Shown: positions 27,378-36,608, counted from the stretch's first letter. The stretch is DNA of 64,000 bases from Clostridium pasteurianum DSM 525 = ATCC 6013 (GCF_000807255.1 NZ_CP009268.1:712384-776383), one strand, 5' to 3'. The notes: generated from the letters alone by a model not told the origin. Numbers and translations are program-made.

Positions 27378-29366
27378 TTATTTTTCATCAATTCTAACTT
27401 GCCCCTGTTCAATAGTACTATTTTTTACAACAGAAGTCTTAGAACCCTGAATGTTAACTAAAAAGCTTGGTGCAAAGGTAGAATGATGATCATTAAAAAA
27501 GCTTCTATTTGTCATATAGCTTGTGATAATTACATTATTACTATCAGCCTGTGGTATGGCAAAATGAGAGTAAGTAAAGGTGATATCATAAGGGTCAAGA
27601 TTCATATAGAGTACAAGGCCGTTGCCGTTTAGTGGCTTATAAGGTCCTGTTATGGAATCAGAAACATATCCCAGCATGTATATATCTTTATCGCTTATTC
27701 CATCAATGGTCATTTTAGATCCTCTTGAATCTGTGAATAGGTACCATTTATCTTTTAGTTTAAATATATTGGCACGTTCAATCTCATCTGTTACTGTGTT
27801 AGATGTAATCAATGGCTGCATGGTATTTTTCACAGTGTAGTCATTATTTAATTCCACAATTCCAAGAGCACCATTGGCTAAAGATGCTAGGTGTTTTTTA
27901 GAACTCTTCAACAGTTTAGCCTGTTCTTCTCTGAAAAAGTCATCACTTCCACCATAGTATGCTTTATTGTATAAAGAATCATCTCCTTGATAACCATTTG
28001 TTGTTCCCGTATTGGATTCAAATACAATATACTTATGACCATTGTTTTCCACATAGTGGGGATCTCTTAAAGTATGATTATCACCAGAGCTCCACAACCC
28101 CTGATCTCTGAATTGCTGAATGTTTTGATAGATTGTACCATTTCCTCCATCAAAGATGGATTTATGATCTGATACACCATTAATCTTAAGAGTTTTGGTA
28201 TCAGGCTGAGACAGGTTAACTTGGGCAGTTGTCAATGTTTGATTGCTGTCGCCAGTTCCTCCTGCCTGGGTAGAACCAGAGAAATCTGTATAAAATAATC
28301 GGATTTTACCATCTGAAGTTAAAGTAGCAGAACCAGACCATTCTTCTGTCTGATGTTTAAGGTAAGAATCATTTTTTCGAACAAATTTATCGCTATTCTT
28401 AAAAACTCTTCCTGCATTTTTCCAGCTGTTTATGGAAGTTTGTCCTGTTTTTTGATAGAACAAATAAATAAAGGTTTCACCATTTTCAGGGTTACCTGCT
28501 AAAGCAAAAACAATATTATAGCCCTTATAGTTTGCTACTGTTCCATCGGCATTTTGCAGCGGCCAGCTGTCCCAGACATCAAGGCCTTTTGCGGAAGGAA
28601 TATTTTTTACTTTTGATGCATCAAATCCAGGCACCTTAAATTGTGAACTGTTTTGTTCTTTTGCTACTTTTTGCATATCATAACGTGTTATGTGAGAAAT
28701 ACCAAAGTCATTATCAACTACTACAGTTATATTACAACTTGCAGTTTTATTTCCATCGTATGTAGTTGCTGTAATTTTTGCTGATCCTGCAGCTTTTGCA
28801 GTTATCTTTCCTTTATCATCCACTGTTGCTACGGCATTGTTGGAGGATGTCCATTTTACTTTGCTTTCAGCATTTTCTGGCAGAACTGTTGCCTTTAAAG
28901 TATCTGTATTTCCTACTGTCAGCATATCTTCAGATTTATTTAAACTTACTGAGGATACTTTGAATTTTTCTTGGGATGGTGTGCTTCCATCAGCAGTTTT
29001 AACTATTCTTATTTCAATGGCTTCAAGCCTTAAAGATTTACCTTCTGTGCCCGCCATTTGTCCATCAGATACCCAGTTCATCCAGCCAATATTTTGTACA
29101 TGAGCTTGATAGTCTATTTCAGCACCACTAGGAGCATTTACTAAGTTAAGCTTTAATGATTCCACCCTTAAAGATTTACCATGGGTTCCGGCTTCAGCTC
29201 CATTTGAAACAGTTTTTTGCCAGCCAATATTTTGCACGTGTACTTGATATTGTACTCCAATCTGCTTAATAGTTTCAGCTTTTACTAATGAAGTTGTTAA
29301 AATTGACATAAAACTTACAGCAGCAGTTATTAATAGCAATGTTAGTAATGTCTTTTTTATTGACAT
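27378..29366 (-). CDS. secreted levansucrase (GH68) with ChW repeats and a Big_2-type domain
   Basis: A 662-residue secreted fructosyltransferase that builds levan from sucrose. The signal peptide (about 1-30, ending L-V-K-A-E) is followed by two ChW repeats (cores H-V-Q-N-I-G-W at about 43-49 and 89-95), then a Big_2-like Ig domain (about 136-218) and the GH68 catalytic domain. The GH68 motifs are W-D-S-W-P with nucleophile Asp266, R-D-P-H-Y with the transition-state Asp, and D-E-I-E-R-A-N with the acid/base Glu. AGGAGG sits at ideal spacing before the ATG. ChW repeats are typical of clostridia and are thought to hold proteins at the cell surface. A decayed fragment of a second copy lies at 30990-31175. 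Confidence 0.95.
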   Translation of the reverse strand: MSIKKTLLTLLLITAAVSFMSILTTSLVKAETIKQIGVQYQVHVQNIGWQKTVSNGAEAGTHGKSLRVESLKLNLVNAPSGAEIDYQAHVQNIGWMNWVSDGQMAGTEGKSLRLEAIEIRIVKTADGSTPSQEKFKVSSVSLNKSEDMLTVGNTDTLKATVLPENAESKVKWTSSNNAVATVDDKGKITAKAAGSAKITATTYDGNKTASCNITVVVDNDFGISHITRYDMQKVAKEQNSSQFKVPGFDASKVKNIPSAKGLDVWDSWPLQNADGTVANYKGYNIVFALAGNPENGETFIYLFYQKTGQTSINSWKNAGRVFKNSDKFVRKNDSYLKHQTEEWSGSATLTSDGKIRLFYTDFSGSTQAGGTGDSNQTLTTAQVNLSQPDTKTLKINGVSDHKSIFDGGNGTIYQNIQQFRDQGLWSSGDNHTLRDPHYVENNGHKYIVFESNTGTTNGYQGDDSLYNKAYYGGSDDFFREEQAKLLKSSKKHLASLANGALGIVELNNDYTVKNTMQPLITSNTVTDEIERANIFKLKDKWYLFTDSRGSKMTIDGISDKDIYMLGYVSDSITGPYKPLNGNGLVLYMNLDPYDITFTYSHFAIPQADSNNVIITSYMTNRSFFNDHHSTFAPSFLVNIQGSKTSVVKNSTIEQGQVRIDEK

Positions 29367-30072
29367 AATTTCACCTCCTTTTATGAATTAATTTAAAAAA
29401 GAATTACTTATGTGAACATTTTATGTTCACTTTACTATATTTACTTAATTTTATGTCTATGTCAATATAGATGCACATAAAAAACTGAATTTTTATGTAT
29501 ATTTTAGATATATATTTACATTTTTTCATATATAACATAAAATTATTATTTTTTATGCAACTTTATACTGGAGAATTTAGGCCTTATATTAGTTATTAAA
29601 TTATGATCAAAGTATAAACAAGCAAATTTAATAACAAATTTTTTTATATAAAATTTAAGATCCCATTGATTACTTCTAATTCACAGTATCCTTTAGTCAC
29701 AATAGAATTCATAAATAGAATCAAATGGTGAATTTGTGACATTGTAAGATAAAGAGTTATCTTTAATTCAATTAAAAATTTGTATATTGGCGATGATTTT
29801 ACTACAATTGAGTTGTTAAATATTTATGTTTTTCGCCTTAGTTATGTTTTGTCTGATAACTTAATTATAACAGGGGATTACATAAATGTTTTTCTTTTTT
29901 TGTTTATTAGAAATTTATTGAATCATTTTTGATCATTTATAGCATTATTGATTTTGTTAATTTATGAGAGATACTTAACTTTTTGGTTAAATTGGTATAT
30001 TATTTATATGTAGGACGTTTTATATAAATACTTACAAAAAATATTTTGTGTACATGAAAGGGGAAGTACATT
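29367..30072. other. 706-base divergent regulatory region, levansucrase / SDR
   Basis: No gene. It should contain promoters for levansucrase (reverse) and the SDR (forward). An imperfect inverted repeat at 29697-29739 (TCACA, 4-base bulge, AATTCA; then TGAATT-TGTGA) is the only structured element I see. I did not find a SacY/SacT-type RAT antiterminator sequence. Confidence 0.4.
29697..29739. promoter_or_regulatory. imperfect inverted repeat upstream of levansucrase
   Basis: TCACA and AATTCA on the left (with a 4-base bulge) pair with TGAATT and TGTGA on the right across a 17-base loop. It could be an operator or an RNA hairpin for sucrose-dependent control; there is no direct evidence of function. 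Confidence 0.3.
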
Positions 30073-30846
30073 ATGTCAAAAATCAAAGTGGCCGCAATTA
30101 CAGGAGCTGGACAAGGAATTGGTAAAAGTATTGCAAAACGATTAGCTGATGATGGATTTGCTGTTGTTTTAAGCGACTTGAATGAAAAAGTCTTGAATGA
30201 AACTGTTACAGAATTTAAAAATTCTGATTATAAAGTTTCTTCATTTGTTGGTGATGTAACTAATCCACAAGATCAAAAATCACTAGTTTCAGAAGCTGTA
30301 AATACCTTTGGAAGTTTAGACGTTTTTATCAATAATGCAGGGGTAGAACATGTTGGACCAGTATTAGAAATCACTCCTGAAAAGCTAGAATTTTTATTTA
30401 AAATCAATGTTTTTGGAGTTGTTTACGGCATTCAGGCAGCTGCTGAACAAATGAAAAAGCAAAAAAGTGGAAAAATTATAAATGCATGCAGTATAGCTGG
30501 ACATGAAAGCTTTCCAATGATGGGCCTATATTCCTCTACAAAATTCAGTGTTAGGGCTTTTACTCAAGCTGCTGCTAAAGAATTAGCAAAAGATAATATT
30601 ACAGTAAATGCGTATTGCCCTGGAATCGTTGCAACTGATATGTGGACACGTATTGATGAAGCCATAGTTAAGCATCAGGGTGGTAAAAAAGGTGATGCCT
30701 TTAAAAAAGCTGTTGAAGGTATTGCATTAGGCCGTAGTGAAGAGCCAGAAGATATTGGAAATTTGGTATCATTTTTAGCTTCACCAAATTCAGATTATAT
30801 GACAGGACAAGCTATTTGTATGGATGGTGGAATTATTTTTAATTAA
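30073..30846 (+). CDS. short-chain dehydrogenase, acetoin/diacetyl-reductase-like
   Basis: A 257-residue classical SDR using NAD(P)H. The nucleotide motif is T-G-A-G-Q-G-I-G (10-17), N-N-A-G lies at 87-90, and the catalytic residues are Ser140, Tyr153 and Lys157 (Y-S-S-T-K). [10 protein letters not shown] follows. The opening ([11 protein letters not shown]) and W-T-R-I-D-E region resemble acetoin reductases (2,3-butanediol dehydrogenases), which interconvert diacetyl, acetoin and butanediol. That substrate is inferred from family resemblance; a sugar-alcohol or other keto-reductase cannot be excluded. It stands alone, with its own hairpin terminator downstream. Confidence 0.85.
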   Translation: MSKIKVAAITGAGQGIGKSIAKRLADDGFAVVLSDLNEKVLNETVTEFKNSDYKVSSFVGDVTNPQDQKSLVSEAVNTFGSLDVFINNAGVEHVGPVLEITPEKLEFLFKINVFGVVYGIQAAAEQMKKQKSGKIINACSIAGHESFPMMGLYSSTKFSVRAFTQAAAKELAKDNITVNAYCPGIVATDMWTRIDEAIVKHQGGKKGDAFKKAVEGIALGRSEEPEDIGNLVSFLASPNSDYMTGQAICMDGGIIFN

Positions 30847-30882
30847 AATATATTCTAACAATTCAAGTATATAGCAATAAGA

Positions 30883-30925
30883 AACACTGTGAAGATCAAC
30901 ATAATAGTATGAAATTCACAGTGTT
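30883..30925 (+). terminator. hairpin after the SDR gene
   Basis: AACACTGTGAA (30883-30893) and TTCACAGTGTT (30915-30925) form a perfect 11-bp stem with a 21-base loop, 36 bases after the SDR stop. There is no strong T-run. Confidence 0.65.
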
Positions 30926-30989
30926 ACAGTTTAAAATATGTCTATTTGATTTTTTATTATTACTATACAATCCACTTTATTAACTGCAG

Positions 30990-31175
30990 TTTCAGCATAG
31001 TCTTTTCCATAGTATAGTAATCATTTAATTCCACAATTCAAAGAGCACCATTCCCTAAAGATGCGTAGCAGAATCAGAACATTCTTATGTCTGATATTTA
31101 AGATGAGGATCCTTTGAAACAAATTATCGTTATCCTTAGAAACTTTTCCTGCATTTTTCGAGAGACTATATAAAA
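30990..31175 (-). pseudogene. decayed second copy of levansucrase
   Basis: Bases about 31016-31068 closely match 27836-27888 inside the levansucrase gene, and about 31068-31167 match about 28322-28422, in the same orientation. The roughly 430 bp between those blocks in the intact gene are missing here. Stops and indels interrupt every frame. This is the remnant of a duplicated levansucrase gene reduced by an internal deletion. Confidence 0.75.
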
Positions 31176-31396
31176 CTATTATTTATATATAATATTATTA
31201 TATATAATTAAGCCTTTACTTTATATATTAAATTATGCTGTAAATAGAAGTCTAAAGTATTTACCTAAATATATGCTATTTTACAATTATTATGTTGAAA
31301 AACCTCCTATACTGTAATAACATAAATACTATAGTATGGATATGCTATAAAACTTTTAATAAAAAATACGAATAATAAAGTAAAGGGGGTGAAAAA

Positions 31397-32818
31397 GTGG
31401 ATTTAACAAAAAATACAAAATTAAAAGCTGCTATATTTCTTATAATGAGTTTTTTATTTTTAGTATTTGGTTTTCACGATACAGTAAAAGCGGATACTAA
31501 TAGTGATGTACATATAAGCTATCAAAGTCATGTTCAAAATGTAGGTTGGCAGAATGCTGTCAGCGATGGTAATACATCTGGAACTACTGGAAGAGCTTTG
31601 AGACTGGAAGCTTTGAAACTGAATTTGTCAGGTGATGCAAAGGGAATGAGTGTTAGTTATCAGGCCCACGTTCAGAATATAGGCTGGATGAATTGGACAA
31701 GTCAGGGCCAAGCAGCAGGAACTACAGGCAGGGCACTAAGACTTGAGGCTATAAAGATTAAATTAAATAATGCACCAAGTAATTATCATGTGCAGTATCA
31801 GGTACATGTGCAGAATATAGGATGGACTAGCTGGGTTCAAGATGGACAAATTGCCGGAACTACAGGAAGAGCACTTAGAGTTGAGGCCATAAGAATAAGG
31901 ATTGTAAAGCCTAATACTTCTCAGCAGCAAAATTCAGTACAAAAGCTGAATCCTAGAATGGCTATAGATACTCCACGAAATAATGAAACTGTAAGCGGTA
32001 GTTCTATAGTAGTGAGAGGATGGACTTTAAACAGTAATACTTCTGGGGTAAAACAGGTAACTATATCTGTTGATGGAAATCAGAAAGGTAATGCCAGTAT
32101 AGGTCAACCAAGAGCAGATGTAAAAAATGTATACCCAGGATATGCTGGGGCAGCCAATAGCGGATACAGTTACAATCTTGATGTAAGCAAATTGTCTAAT
32201 GGAAATCATACTGTAACTATAAAATCTGTAGGAAATGATGGAAGCAGTATCTATGGGTCTGTAATAATAAAAGTAAATAGATCCAGTACTAAAACTATTG
32301 CTGTAGCCATAGATATAGGGCATAATGCTCCTTATGATTCTGGAGCTACTGGAATCAGACAGGAAGATGAAATAACTATGGAAGTTGGACAAAAGGTTAT
32401 AAGTAAACTTCAGGCTAAAGGGTATAATGTAATAGCTACAAAGCCAGCTACTGCTGATAGTACTGTGGATTCTCTTCAGCAAAGAGTAGATGCAGCCAAT
32501 AATGGCAATGCAGAGCTATTTGTAAGTATCCATGCAAATATAGGCGGCGGACAGGGAACGGAAGTTTGGGCTGGCGGAAGCCAAAAGTCCATAGATCTTG
32601 CCCATAATATTCTAAATAATATGGTAGCACTGGGATATAGAAATAGGGGTGTTAAAGTACAGGGAGTAGATGGACAACATCTATATGTACTAAATAACAC
32701 AGTGATGCCGGCAGTGCTAGTGGAGACTTTCTTCCTTGATTCCCAATCAGATATGAACAGATACAATCCAGAGGCTATTGCCAATGCTGTTGTAAATGGA
32801 ATTGTAAGTACTTTGTAA
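31397..32818 (+). CDS. secreted N-acetylmuramoyl-L-alanine amidase with three ChW repeats
   Basis: A 473-residue secreted peptidoglycan amidase. After a signal peptide (about 1-32, ending V-K-A-D) come three ChW repeats, each with [HV]-V-Q-N-[VI]-G-W and a G-T-T-G-R-A-L-R block. One 110-residue Ig-like repeat of the type found five times in the 22824 amidase follows, then a C-terminal Amidase_3 domain (A-I-D-I-G-H-N, S-I-H-A-N, L-V-E-T-F-F). The start is GTG with an AGGGGGTG site at good spacing. The two amidases are paralogues with different targeting modules, and even their downstream terminators are related. Confidence 0.92.
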   Translation: MDLTKNTKLKAAIFLIMSFLFLVFGFHDTVKADTNSDVHISYQSHVQNVGWQNAVSDGNTSGTTGRALRLEALKLNLSGDAKGMSVSYQAHVQNIGWMNWTSQGQAAGTTGRALRLEAIKIKLNNAPSNYHVQYQVHVQNIGWTSWVQDGQIAGTTGRALRVEAIRIRIVKPNTSQQQNSVQKLNPRMAIDTPRNNETVSGSSIVVRGWTLNSNTSGVKQVTISVDGNQKGNASIGQPRADVKNVYPGYAGAANSGYSYNLDVSKLSNGNHTVTIKSVGNDGSSIYGSVIIKVNRSSTKTIAVAIDIGHNAPYDSGATGIRQEDEITMEVGQKVISKLQAKGYNVIATKPATADSTVDSLQQRVDAANNGNAELFVSIHANIGGGQGTEVWAGGSQKSIDLAHNILNNMVALGYRNRGVKVQGVDGQHLYVLNNTVMPAVLVETFFLDSQSDMNRYNPEAIANAVVNGIVSTL

Positions 32819-32861
32819 GGAGTGGGGTCAGACCCTCATATTTTAGACCCTCATATTTTAG
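32819..32861 (+). repeat. short direct repeat with a GGGGTCAGACCC motif
   Basis: Just after the amidase stop, a GGGGTCAGACCC palindrome-like core is followed by two copies of AGACCCTCATATTTT in direct repeat. Motifs of this shape often occur in REP-like elements moved by single-strand transposases. No such transposase gene is in the window. Confidence 0.35.
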
Positions 32862-32863
32862 AG

Positions 32864-32900
32864 AGAATCGTCATTTAGATGGCGGTTCTTTATTTTTTTA
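32864..32900 (+). terminator. intrinsic terminator of the second amidase gene
   Basis: An 11-bp stem with two G-T pairs (32864-32874 with 32879-32889), loop TTAG, then a T-rich run to 32900. The AGAATCGTCAT...GGCGGTTCT core is related to the terminator of the first amidase at 25331. Confidence 0.8.
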
Positions 32901-33047
32901 TATAATTCTAGTAAATTATAATATTATTATGACGATAAATAAGATATAGGGAAGATATTTGATGTATTTATATGTATGTTATTCATGAATATACCATTAC
33001 AGGGCATTTATAGTGTTGTGAAATGGTATAATAAAGGAGTTGTAAAT

Positions 33048-34343
33048 ATGATAAAATTATTTAGAAATTTGAAAGTAGCTAACAAGTTGATTTTTTGCTT
33101 TAGCATACTGGATGCATGTATTATTATAGCTGGTGTCATAAATTATTTGGAAATGAGAGAAGTTTACGGTGATTTACAGCATAAAAATGTAGCTATTATT
33201 AGTAGTGGGTTTATGATCATTGCCATATTAGTGAGCTTGATTTCTGCCTATATACTAATAAAAAATATTAACGGTTCATTGATTAAAATTAAGAAGTTTG
33301 CTGAGAGAATTTCAAATTTTGATTTTTCACTGCCTATAGAGGTGGACAGAAAAGATGAATTTGGTGAAACGGCAGATAGGTTGAATCAGTCACGTAGCAA
33401 TATAGTTGCATTACTTAAAAATATAGCCGGCAGCTCAGAAAATATGAGTGCAGATAGTGAAGAACTGGCTGCCATTTCAGAAGAACTCATGACTAAAATG
33501 GAGGAGATGAATAATTCCTATAAGAATATAGAGAGAAGTGTAGAGGACAATAGTGCTTCTTCAGAGGAGATAACAGCATCTATAGAGGAAATAAATTCTG
33601 GAGTAAATCAACTATCTCAGCAGGCTCTGGATACCAGAAATGTGGCAAACAAAGCCAAGGAAAACGCTGAAGGTGTTAGAGAAAAGGGACAAAAAGCTGT
33701 AGATAGTACTGGTGAGCTCTACGAAGAAAAGAGAGAGTCCATATTAAAGGCCATTGAGGATGGAAAAATAGTTGCAAAGATAAAGGATATGGCGGCAATT
33801 ATTGAAAGTATAGCAGATCAGACCAATTTACTTGCCCTTAATGCAGCTATAGAGGCTGCAAGAGCTGGTGAACAGGGTAAAGGTTTTGCAGTGGTAGCGG
33901 ATGAGGTTAGAAAACTGGCGGAACAGTCAAAGGATGCGGTAAATGAAATTAATGAAAATATAGTAAAGGTAGATAAGGCCTTTATGAATCTTTCCGACAG
34001 CAGCAATGATATTATGACCTTTATGAATGAAAAGATAATACCGGAATTCAATAGCCTTGTAGAAGGTGGAAATGCCTACTACAGTGATGCTGCGGATATG
34101 GACAAATTATCTGAAGATATAGCCTCTACTCTTGAACAGTTTTCTGCAACTATAGATCAGATAAGTAAAGCTATTCAGGATGTAGCTTTAAATGAGCAGA
34201 GATCCTCTGAAAATGCCGATTCAGTAGTAAATGTGGTGGATGAGAGTACAAATGCAGCTAAACAGGTGGCAGAGACCTCTCAAAATCAGGCGGAAATGGC
34301 TCAGACATTAAATGAGCTGTTCCAGAAGTTTAAGATAAGCTAA
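33048..34343 (+). CDS. methyl-accepting chemotaxis protein lacking an extracellular sensor domain
   Basis: A 431-residue receptor-type signalling protein. Two transmembrane helices (about 14-34 and 48-70) are separated by only about 13 residues, so there is no periplasmic-type ligand-binding domain. A HAMP-like segment (about 75-125) follows, then a long coiled-coil MCP domain with the hairpin tip [18 protein letters not shown], which contacts CheA and CheW. An upstream ATG at 32976 is in frame, but AAAGGAG eight bases before the ATG at 33048 marks the real start. It may sense membrane state or an intracellular signal, or work through a partner. No other chemotaxis gene is nearby. Confidence 0.88.
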   Translation: MIKLFRNLKVANKLIFCFSILDACIIIAGVINYLEMREVYGDLQHKNVAIISSGFMIIAILVSLISAYILIKNINGSLIKIKKFAERISNFDFSLPIEVDRKDEFGETADRLNQSRSNIVALLKNIAGSSENMSADSEELAAISEELMTKMEEMNNSYKNIERSVEDNSASSEEITASIEEINSGVNQLSQQALDTRNVANKAKENAEGVREKGQKAVDSTGELYEEKRESILKAIEDGKIVAKIKDMAAIIESIADQTNLLALNAAIEAARAGEQGKGFAVVADEVRKLAEQSKDAVNEINENIVKVDKAFMNLSDSSNDIMTFMNEKIIPEFNSLVEGGNAYYSDAADMDKLSEDIASTLEQFSATIDQISKAIQDVALNEQRSSENADSVVNVVDESTNAAKQVAETSQNQAEMAQTLNELFQKFKIS

Positions 34344-34357
34344 ATTTATACCCTAGG

Positions 34358-34409
34358 GGTGTAAATCTTGAAAACTGCCAGACTAAGGTTTCGGCAGTTT
34401 CTTTTTGTG
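34358..34409 (+). terminator. terminator module, left copy of a 52-nt direct repeat
   Basis: AAACTGCC and GGCAGTTT (34372-34379 with 34393-34400) form a stem followed by CTTTTTG. The surrounding 52 bases recur at 36495-36546 with only three differences. It ends the chemotaxis receptor gene and also marks the left edge of an accessory island. Confidence 0.8.
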
Positions 34410-34690
34410 CTTATAGCAAGTTCGGGCAAGCCATCAGTTAAAAAATGGAAATGAGTTTGATACATAGAACATATCAATAGCTCTGTTTTTTAATGCCTTA
34501 GATAAACATTTGACAAAATTCATTTAAATATGTGATGAAATTTTATGAAGAATGGTTATACTATAGTTAATTAATGGGACTTTTTAAATGTTGAGAATAA
34601 TAAAATAGTATATAGATTATAAATAAAATATACGTTAAAATATAGATAGTAAGAGATTTTTATATGATTTTAATTTGAAAGGAAAATAGA

Positions 34691-34966
34691 ATGGAAGAAC
34701 TTTCCGGATTTGAAGATATTAGAATTAAAATGTATCCTATGGATACTCAAAAACACAAGGAACCACATTTTCATGTTATATTAACTGATGGTAAAAAAGC
34801 TTCAATTTCTATTGCAAATGGAAAACTACTTGAGGGTAAATTAAATAAAAGACAGAGGGATTTCATAAAAGCTTAGATGTTAATTCATAAGGAAGAACTT
34901 TGGGATAGATGGAATAAAGCCGTATCAGGAGAATTTATTGAAAAAATTGAACCAAAACAAATATAA
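34691..34966 (+). pseudogene. DUF4160 gene interrupted by an in-frame TAG
   Basis: The first 61 codons encode a DUF4160 protein: M-Y-P-M-D-T-Q-K-H-K-E-P-H-F-H-V, with the family's P-H-F-H motif, then G-K-L-L-E-G-K-L-N-K-R-Q. A single TAG (34874-34876) ends it, but the same frame continues with M-L-I-H-K-E-E-L-W-D-R-W-N to 34966, completing the usual ~90-residue protein. The stop lies where the family commonly has Trp, so a single TGG-to-TAG change explains it. GAAAGGAAA precedes the ATG. DUF4160 and DUF2442 genes are commonly paired, as here, and have been suggested to behave like toxin-antitoxin modules. Confidence 0.7.
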
Positions 34967-34980
34967 GGGGAGGAAGGTTT

Positions 34981-35244
34981 ATGCAAAGCCCGGATATAAA
35001 GAGTGTAGAGATTTTAAAAGAATATAGTTTGATATTAACTTTTACAAATGGAGAAATAAAAATATTTAACATGAAACCATATTTAAAATATCCTATTTTT
35101 AAACCATTAAATAATGAAAATGAATTTAAGATGTTTTCCATTATTGATGGTACTATAGAATGGAATTGTGGTGCAGAGTTAAGTATTGATACTTTTTATT
35201 TAGGTAGTAAGAAATTTAATAAAGAAGAATTAAAGGAAATGTGA
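34981..35244 (+). CDS. DUF2442 protein
   Basis: An 87-residue small cytoplasmic protein of the DUF2442 family: V-E-I-L-K-E-Y-S-L-I-L-T-F near the N-terminus, N-G-E-I-K-I-F-N-M-K-P-Y-L, then I-D-G-T-I-E-W-N-C-G-A-E-L-S and D-T-F-Y-L. The start has a strong GGGGAGGAAG site and lies 14 bases after the DUF4160 frame, so the two genes were co-transcribed. Family function is unproven. With its DUF4160 partner apparently truncated, it may be an orphan. Confidence 0.8.
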   Translation: MQSPDIKSVEILKEYSLILTFTNGEIKIFNMKPYLKYPIFKPLNNENEFKMFSIIDGTIEWNCGAELSIDTFYLGSKKFNKEELKEM

Positions 35245-35503
35245 TGAACAGTATGGTGCATCCGAGCATATGTCGTATCATCAGATTTTATATTTGGCAT
35301 TGCACAGTACAAATGTAATTCATTAGAAGAATATTTACAGATGGAAATTTACAATTATTTATCTCGTTTTAAAAGTGCTTATATAGTAGTGAATAATGAT
35401 AGGGGAGTGATTTTAAATCGGACAATATATACAAGTAGGAATATGCTGCAAGGTAAAGATAAGTAAGATAAAAATGGAAAATAGTATAGTTAGTTATGAA
35501 TAA
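35245..35503. other. degenerate sequence with short open pieces of unknown origin
   Basis: No intact gene. Two frames in succession give plausible protein-like stretches: S-E-H-M-S-Y-H-Q-I-L-Y-L-A-L-H-S-T-N up to about 35310, then L-E-E-Y-L-Q-M-E-I-Y-N-Y-L-S-R-F-K to about 35463. They suggest one frameshifted gene remnant. I cannot assign a family. Confidence 0.35.
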
Positions 35504-35662
35504 GTCATTGATGGATTAGGAAAAGAAATACCATGGAGAGAAATACTAAAGAATACCAAAAAGGAAGACAGACGAAAAAAAGATTTTAGACTTCCAGCAA
35601 TAGTACCTATGGTACTTTATAATGGCAAAAATAGATGGACTGCAATAAAGATTGGATTATAG
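35504..35662 (+). pseudogene. fragment of an Rpn family nuclease gene (middle part)
   Basis: This open stretch without a start encodes W-R-E-I-L-K-N-T-K-K, then D-F-R-L-P-A-I-V-P-M-V-L-Y-N-G-K-N-R-W-T-A. It closely matches the middle of the intact Rpn protein at 25440-26387 (R-L-P-A-I-V-P-M-V-V-Y-N-G-K-H-N-W-T-A). The nuclease-domain part and the C-terminus are both missing. It runs directly into a different Rpn-type remnant. Confidence 0.75.
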
Positions 35663-36480
35663 AAATGGATGCTGAAAAAGTGCCAGCAAAGAAGGAATCA
35701 AGACTTGATAAACTTATTCTAATAGAAGCACCCAATGAAAGATATATATTAAACATAGAGCCACAAGGCTACCTTGATTATACAATGCCAGCAAGAATGT
35801 TAAGATATAGATCAGACATATGGGAATATACCATTCAAAAACATATGGGAACACCTTCTATAAAACAGGCAGTAATTTATTTCTTTAAAGAACATGACAA
35901 CAAGCGATATGATTTATCAGATAGATGGGGCTTAGAAGAAACTTTAAAATTTTCATATAGATCTATTAAAGTATGGAAAATGAAGAAATGCCCTGTTATA
36001 GAAAAGAAGTTAGTAGGTTTATATCCAATACTTCCGCTTATGGAGAAAAATGAAGATGAAACAGATGAAAATATATTAAAAGATACTATTTCAGTTATTA
36101 AAACTGTAGATAATGAGTCATTACAAGCTGACTTACTTGCTGTTACTTCAATACTAGCAAGTGAAAGATTTACTAGTGATTTAGTAAAAAAATATATAAG
36201 GAGGGAAATGCTTATGGACTCACCTTTATTTCATGAATGGGTAGAAGAAGAAAGAAAAGAAGCAGCTAAAGAGGCAACGGAAAAAGCACAAAAAGATACA
36301 ACAAAGAAGAATATACTTGATTTACTTTTAGAAAAATTTGATTTTGTACCAAAAGACATTAGAGAAGATGTTCAATCAATGGATGATATAGAAGTACTTG
36401 ATGGTCTTGTTAAAAAAATAATTAAAGTAGATACAATAGATGATTTTAAAAATTTACTACGAAAAGTTAAAAATATGTAG
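35635..36480 (+). pseudogene. 5'-truncated Rpn-type nuclease gene
   Basis: The frame opens right after a TAG at 35632 and has an ATG at 35635 but no ribosome binding site. The protein (281 residues) starts inside a PD-(D/E)XK domain: R-L-D-K-L-I-L-I-E, then I-L-N-I-E-P-Q-G-Y (ExQ-like), then M-P-A-R-M-L-R-Y. A helical C-terminal half and a charged coiled-coil tail follow. Related Rpn/YhgA-like proteins have an N-terminal stretch that is absent here. The gene is fused out of frame to the preceding Rpn fragment, so a deletion between two non-identical Rpn genes is likely. It could still be expressed at a low level. Confidence 0.6.
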
Positions 36481-36494
36481 AAAGACATCCCAGT

Positions 36495-36546
36495 GGTGTA
36501 AATTTTGGAAACTGCCAGACTAAGGTTTTGGCAGTTTCTTTTTGTG
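36495..36546 (+). terminator. terminator module, right copy of the 52-nt direct repeat
   Basis: It has the same GGTGTAAAT...AAACTGCC...GGCAGTTTCTTTTTGTG module as at 34358-34409, with three substitutions. It ends the truncated Rpn gene and marks the right edge of the DUF4160/DUF2442/Rpn island. Confidence 0.8.
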
Positions 36547-36570
36547 TATATTAAATATAGAATGATGAAG

Positions 36571-36608
36571 ATTAATTTAAGGTGGGGTTATACCCACCTT
36601 AAATTAAT
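36571..36608. terminator. perfect 16-bp hairpin
   Basis: A perfect inverted repeat (36571-36586 with 36593-36608) with the six-base loop GTTATA lies between convergent genes: the Rpn remnant on + and the XRE regulator on -. There is no long T-run, but the position fits a bidirectional terminator. Confidence 0.6.

Noticed and set aside
29367-30072. A SacY/SacT-type RAT antiterminator before levansucrase.
   Set aside because: I could not find a sequence resembling the RAT consensus or an overlapping terminator.
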